A stretch of 5,697 nucleotides of DNA from an uncultured Collinsella sp. (GTDB lineage: Bacteria; Actinomycetota; Coriobacteriia; Coriobacteriales; Coriobacteriaceae): NCBI GenBank assembly GCA_958446785.1, contig CAUCXP010000108.1, forward strand, positions 1-5,697, written 5' to 3'. Under the pieces are notes generated by a model that saw only the letters and a program-made list of their open reading frames with translations, was not told where the DNA came from and ran no database searches. This document shows positions 4,395 to 5,697 of the stretch, piece after piece. The position numbers and the translations under genes were made by a program. Position 1 is the stretch's first letter, and each line of letters opens with the position of its first letter.

Positions 4395-5534
4395 ATGGAA
4401 CTCGACAAACAACAGATCAAGCGGCTGCGCGAGCGTCATCATCGTCGTCACGGTATACGCCCTGCACACAGCGAGGCCATGGAGAATGCCACCCGTTTCC
4501 TTAAGCAGGCGTTCAACATACGCGAGGGACGCGCGCCCTATCACGTGATTCGCAAGCGCTTTGTAAACGGGGCGCGCCTGACTGGCTCACACTTATGCAT
4601 CCTGATCATTGCCATGTTGATCGCGAGCATCGGCCTCGATATCGACTCGGACATTGCCATCGTGGGCGCCATGCTCATCTGTCCGCTCATGGGCTCGGTC
4701 CTTGCCATGGCATACGGCATCGCCACGCTCGACCGCGAGATTGCCGTCGAGGCAATTGCCGGCCTCGCGCTGCAGATGGTCTTTTGTCTAATCACGTCCA
4801 CGCTGTACTTTAAGCTCTCGCCCCTTGGCACCACCACGGCCGCCATCATCGACAACTCGACACCGACTGTGTGGGACCTTGCCGTCGCGCTCGCGGGCGG
4901 CTTTGCGGGCGGACTGGGCAACTCGCGCGACCAGGAACCCGCCACGCTCATCGCCGGCGTGGCCGTGGCGACCGCGCTCATGCCGCCCCTGTGCGCGGCG
5001 GGCTATGGCATCGCCATCGCAAGCGGGTCGCTGTTTCTTTCAGCCCTCTACGAGTTTGGCATCAACGTGGTCTTTATCGCACTGGCTGCCGAAGCCGTGC
5101 TGCTTCTTTTGCGCGTGCCGCTCAAGCGCGACCTCAACGGCGACGGCATTGTGACCGCCGAGGAAAATGCCGAGGTCGATGAGCTGTCACACAAGGTGCG
5201 CCGCCGCATCATCGTGGGCACGGTGATCTTTGCCATCCCTTGCATCGTTATGACGGCGGGGTCTATTGGCTCGGCGCAGGCCGGCGTGCAGGACGGTTAC
5301 GGCGTCACCGAAACCACGCGCGAGCTTGCCGCGGTGCTGCCGGGCTTTAAGGATTACACCGTTGCCGTCGAGACCTCGGCCACCGAAGGCGAGGAGGAGG
5401 GCCTTGTCGAGCGCGAGGTTGTCGCCCATGGGACGACAAGCGAGGCGCTTGGGGCACACGACCGCCGTGTAGCCCGCAAGCTCATCGACCTCAATGTGCC
5501 CGAGCTCGATCGCGTGGAGTTCGATGTGAAGTAA
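4395..5534 (+). CDS. DUF389-family integral membrane protein with an embedded EF-hand-like loop
   Basis: This 379-residue membrane protein belongs to the DUF389 (TIGR00341-like) family, whose function is unknown. The N-terminal 60 residues are basic and His/Arg-rich (RERHHRRHGIR, 12-22), suggesting a cytosolic N-terminus. Hydrophobic segments lie at about 66-82, 87-110, 117-138, 160-175, 182-209, 212-240 and 271-290. Family hallmarks are IVGAMLICPLMGSVLAMAYG (89-108), GGFAGGLGNSRDQEPATLIA (168-187) and GVAVATALMPPLCAAGYGIA (188-207). Between the last two segments, residues 246-257 form a canonical Ca2+-loop pattern. After the final segment, about 90 polar residues with an acidic run EGEEEG (331-336) would lie outside the cell if the N-terminus is inside. 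Start ATG 4395 has GAGGT (4386-4390) 4 bases upstream. The gene has its own promoter and is not co-transcribed with the OPT gene. Transport or stress roles have been guessed for the family; I assign none. Confidence 0.9.
   Translation: MELDKQQIKRLRERHHRRHGIRPAHSEAMENATRFLKQAFNIREGRAPYHVIRKRFVNGARLTGSHLCILIIAMLIASIGLDIDSDIAIVGAMLICPLMGSVLAMAYGIATLDREIAVEAIAGLALQMVFCLITSTLYFKLSPLGTTTAAIIDNSTPTVWDLAVALAGGFAGGLGNSRDQEPATLIAGVAVATALMPPLCAAGYGIAIASGSLFLSALYEFGINVVFIALAAEAVLLLLRVPLKRDLNGDGIVTAEENAEVDELSHKVRRRIIVGTVIFAIPCIVMTAGSIGSAQAGVQDGYGVTETTRELAAVLPGFKDYTVAVETSATEGEEEGLVEREVVAHGTTSEALGAHDRRVARKLIDLNVPELDRVEFDVK
5130..5165 (+). other. EF-hand-type Ca2+-binding loop coded within the DUF389 gene
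   Basis: Residues 246-257 read D-L-N-G-D-G-I-V-T-A-E-E. They match the EF-hand loop consensus at every key position: Asp1, Asn3, Asp5, Gly6, an aliphatic residue at 8 and Glu12. It is a single loop without a visible partner, set between predicted membrane segments 6 and 7, on the cytosolic side if the N-terminus is inside. The match is seen; metal binding is inferred. Confidence 0.6.
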
Positions 5535-5543
5535 CGTGATGTA

Positions 5544-5582
5544 GGGCGCAGTTCACGACTGCGCCCCGCTCGCTGTTTTATT
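5544..5582 (+). terminator. Hairpin after the DUF389 gene, probable terminator
   Basis: GGGCGCAGT (5544-5552) pairs perfectly with ACTGCGCCC (5558-5566) around a 5-base loop, 9 bases after the TAA stop. The T-rich stretch TTTTATT comes 9 bases after the stem (5576-5582), so it is not a model intrinsic terminator. It sits between two convergent genes and may block transcription from either side, although no T-run follows it on the minus strand. Confidence 0.6.
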
Positions 5583-5590
5583 GCCGTGAA

Positions 5591-5697
5591 TCAGCTGTCC
5601 GCATCGACATCGCCAGACTCCACTGTAAACGCCGGACCGGTACTCACCAGATAAAAACGGGTCACCCCGGTATCTCTAAATAGGTAGAGCAAGCCCT
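5591..5697 (-). CDS. C-terminal 34 residues of an unidentified protein (cut by window edge)
   Basis: On the minus strand one frame is open from the window edge to TGA (5593-5591), while the other two are stopped early. The 34 residues include LLYLFRDTGVTRFYLVSTG and end in the acidic tail GDVDADS. The alternating hydrophobic pattern (YLF, FYLV) looks like beta strands of a real small domain. The stop lies 56 bases from the DUF389 stop, a normal convergent arrangement with a hairpin between. I do not recognise the family from so short a piece, and no function is proposed. Confidence 0.6.
   Translation of the reverse strand, partial: GLLYLFRDTGVTRFYLVSTGPAFTVESGDVDADS

Overview
The window is GC-rich with ordinary bacterial signals: strong AGGAGG-type ribosome binding sites, sigma-70-like -10 boxes and GC-stem hairpins. 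Protein style and base composition suggest a high-GC Gram-positive, most likely a gut Coriobacteriia member of the Collinsella type. That assignment is inference from recollection of such proteins, not a database match. No rRNA, tRNA, CRISPR array, insertion sequence or prophage signature was seen.

The left half (1-2283) is read on the minus strand, in this order of transcription: coaX (type III pantothenate kinase), a ComEB-type dCMP deaminase gene, a stand-alone NifU C-terminal-domain Fe-S protein gene, and the first 87 codons of lgt, which leaves the window at base 1. These are housekeeping functions: coenzyme A synthesis, dUMP/dTTP supply, Fe-S cluster delivery and lipoprotein maturation. 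The genes are co-oriented but spaced by 87-170 bases with hairpins between them. At least the deaminase gene appears to have its own promoter, so this need not be one operon.

The right half (2476-5534) is read on the plus strand: a 567-residue OPT-family transporter closed by a strong intrinsic terminator, then a separately promoted DUF389 membrane protein of 379 residues. The coaX/OPT divergent region (2284-2475) has two facing TATACT -10 boxes around a small perfect dyad. The DUF389 promoter has an imperfect dyad filling the spacer between -35 and -10. Past a hairpin at 5544-5566, the last 34 codons of an unidentified convergent gene enter from the right edge on the minus strand.

This is mostly core genome and I see no multi-gene novel system. 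The most unusual item is a textbook 12-residue EF-hand-type Ca2+-binding loop joining the last two predicted membrane helices of the DUF389 protein.
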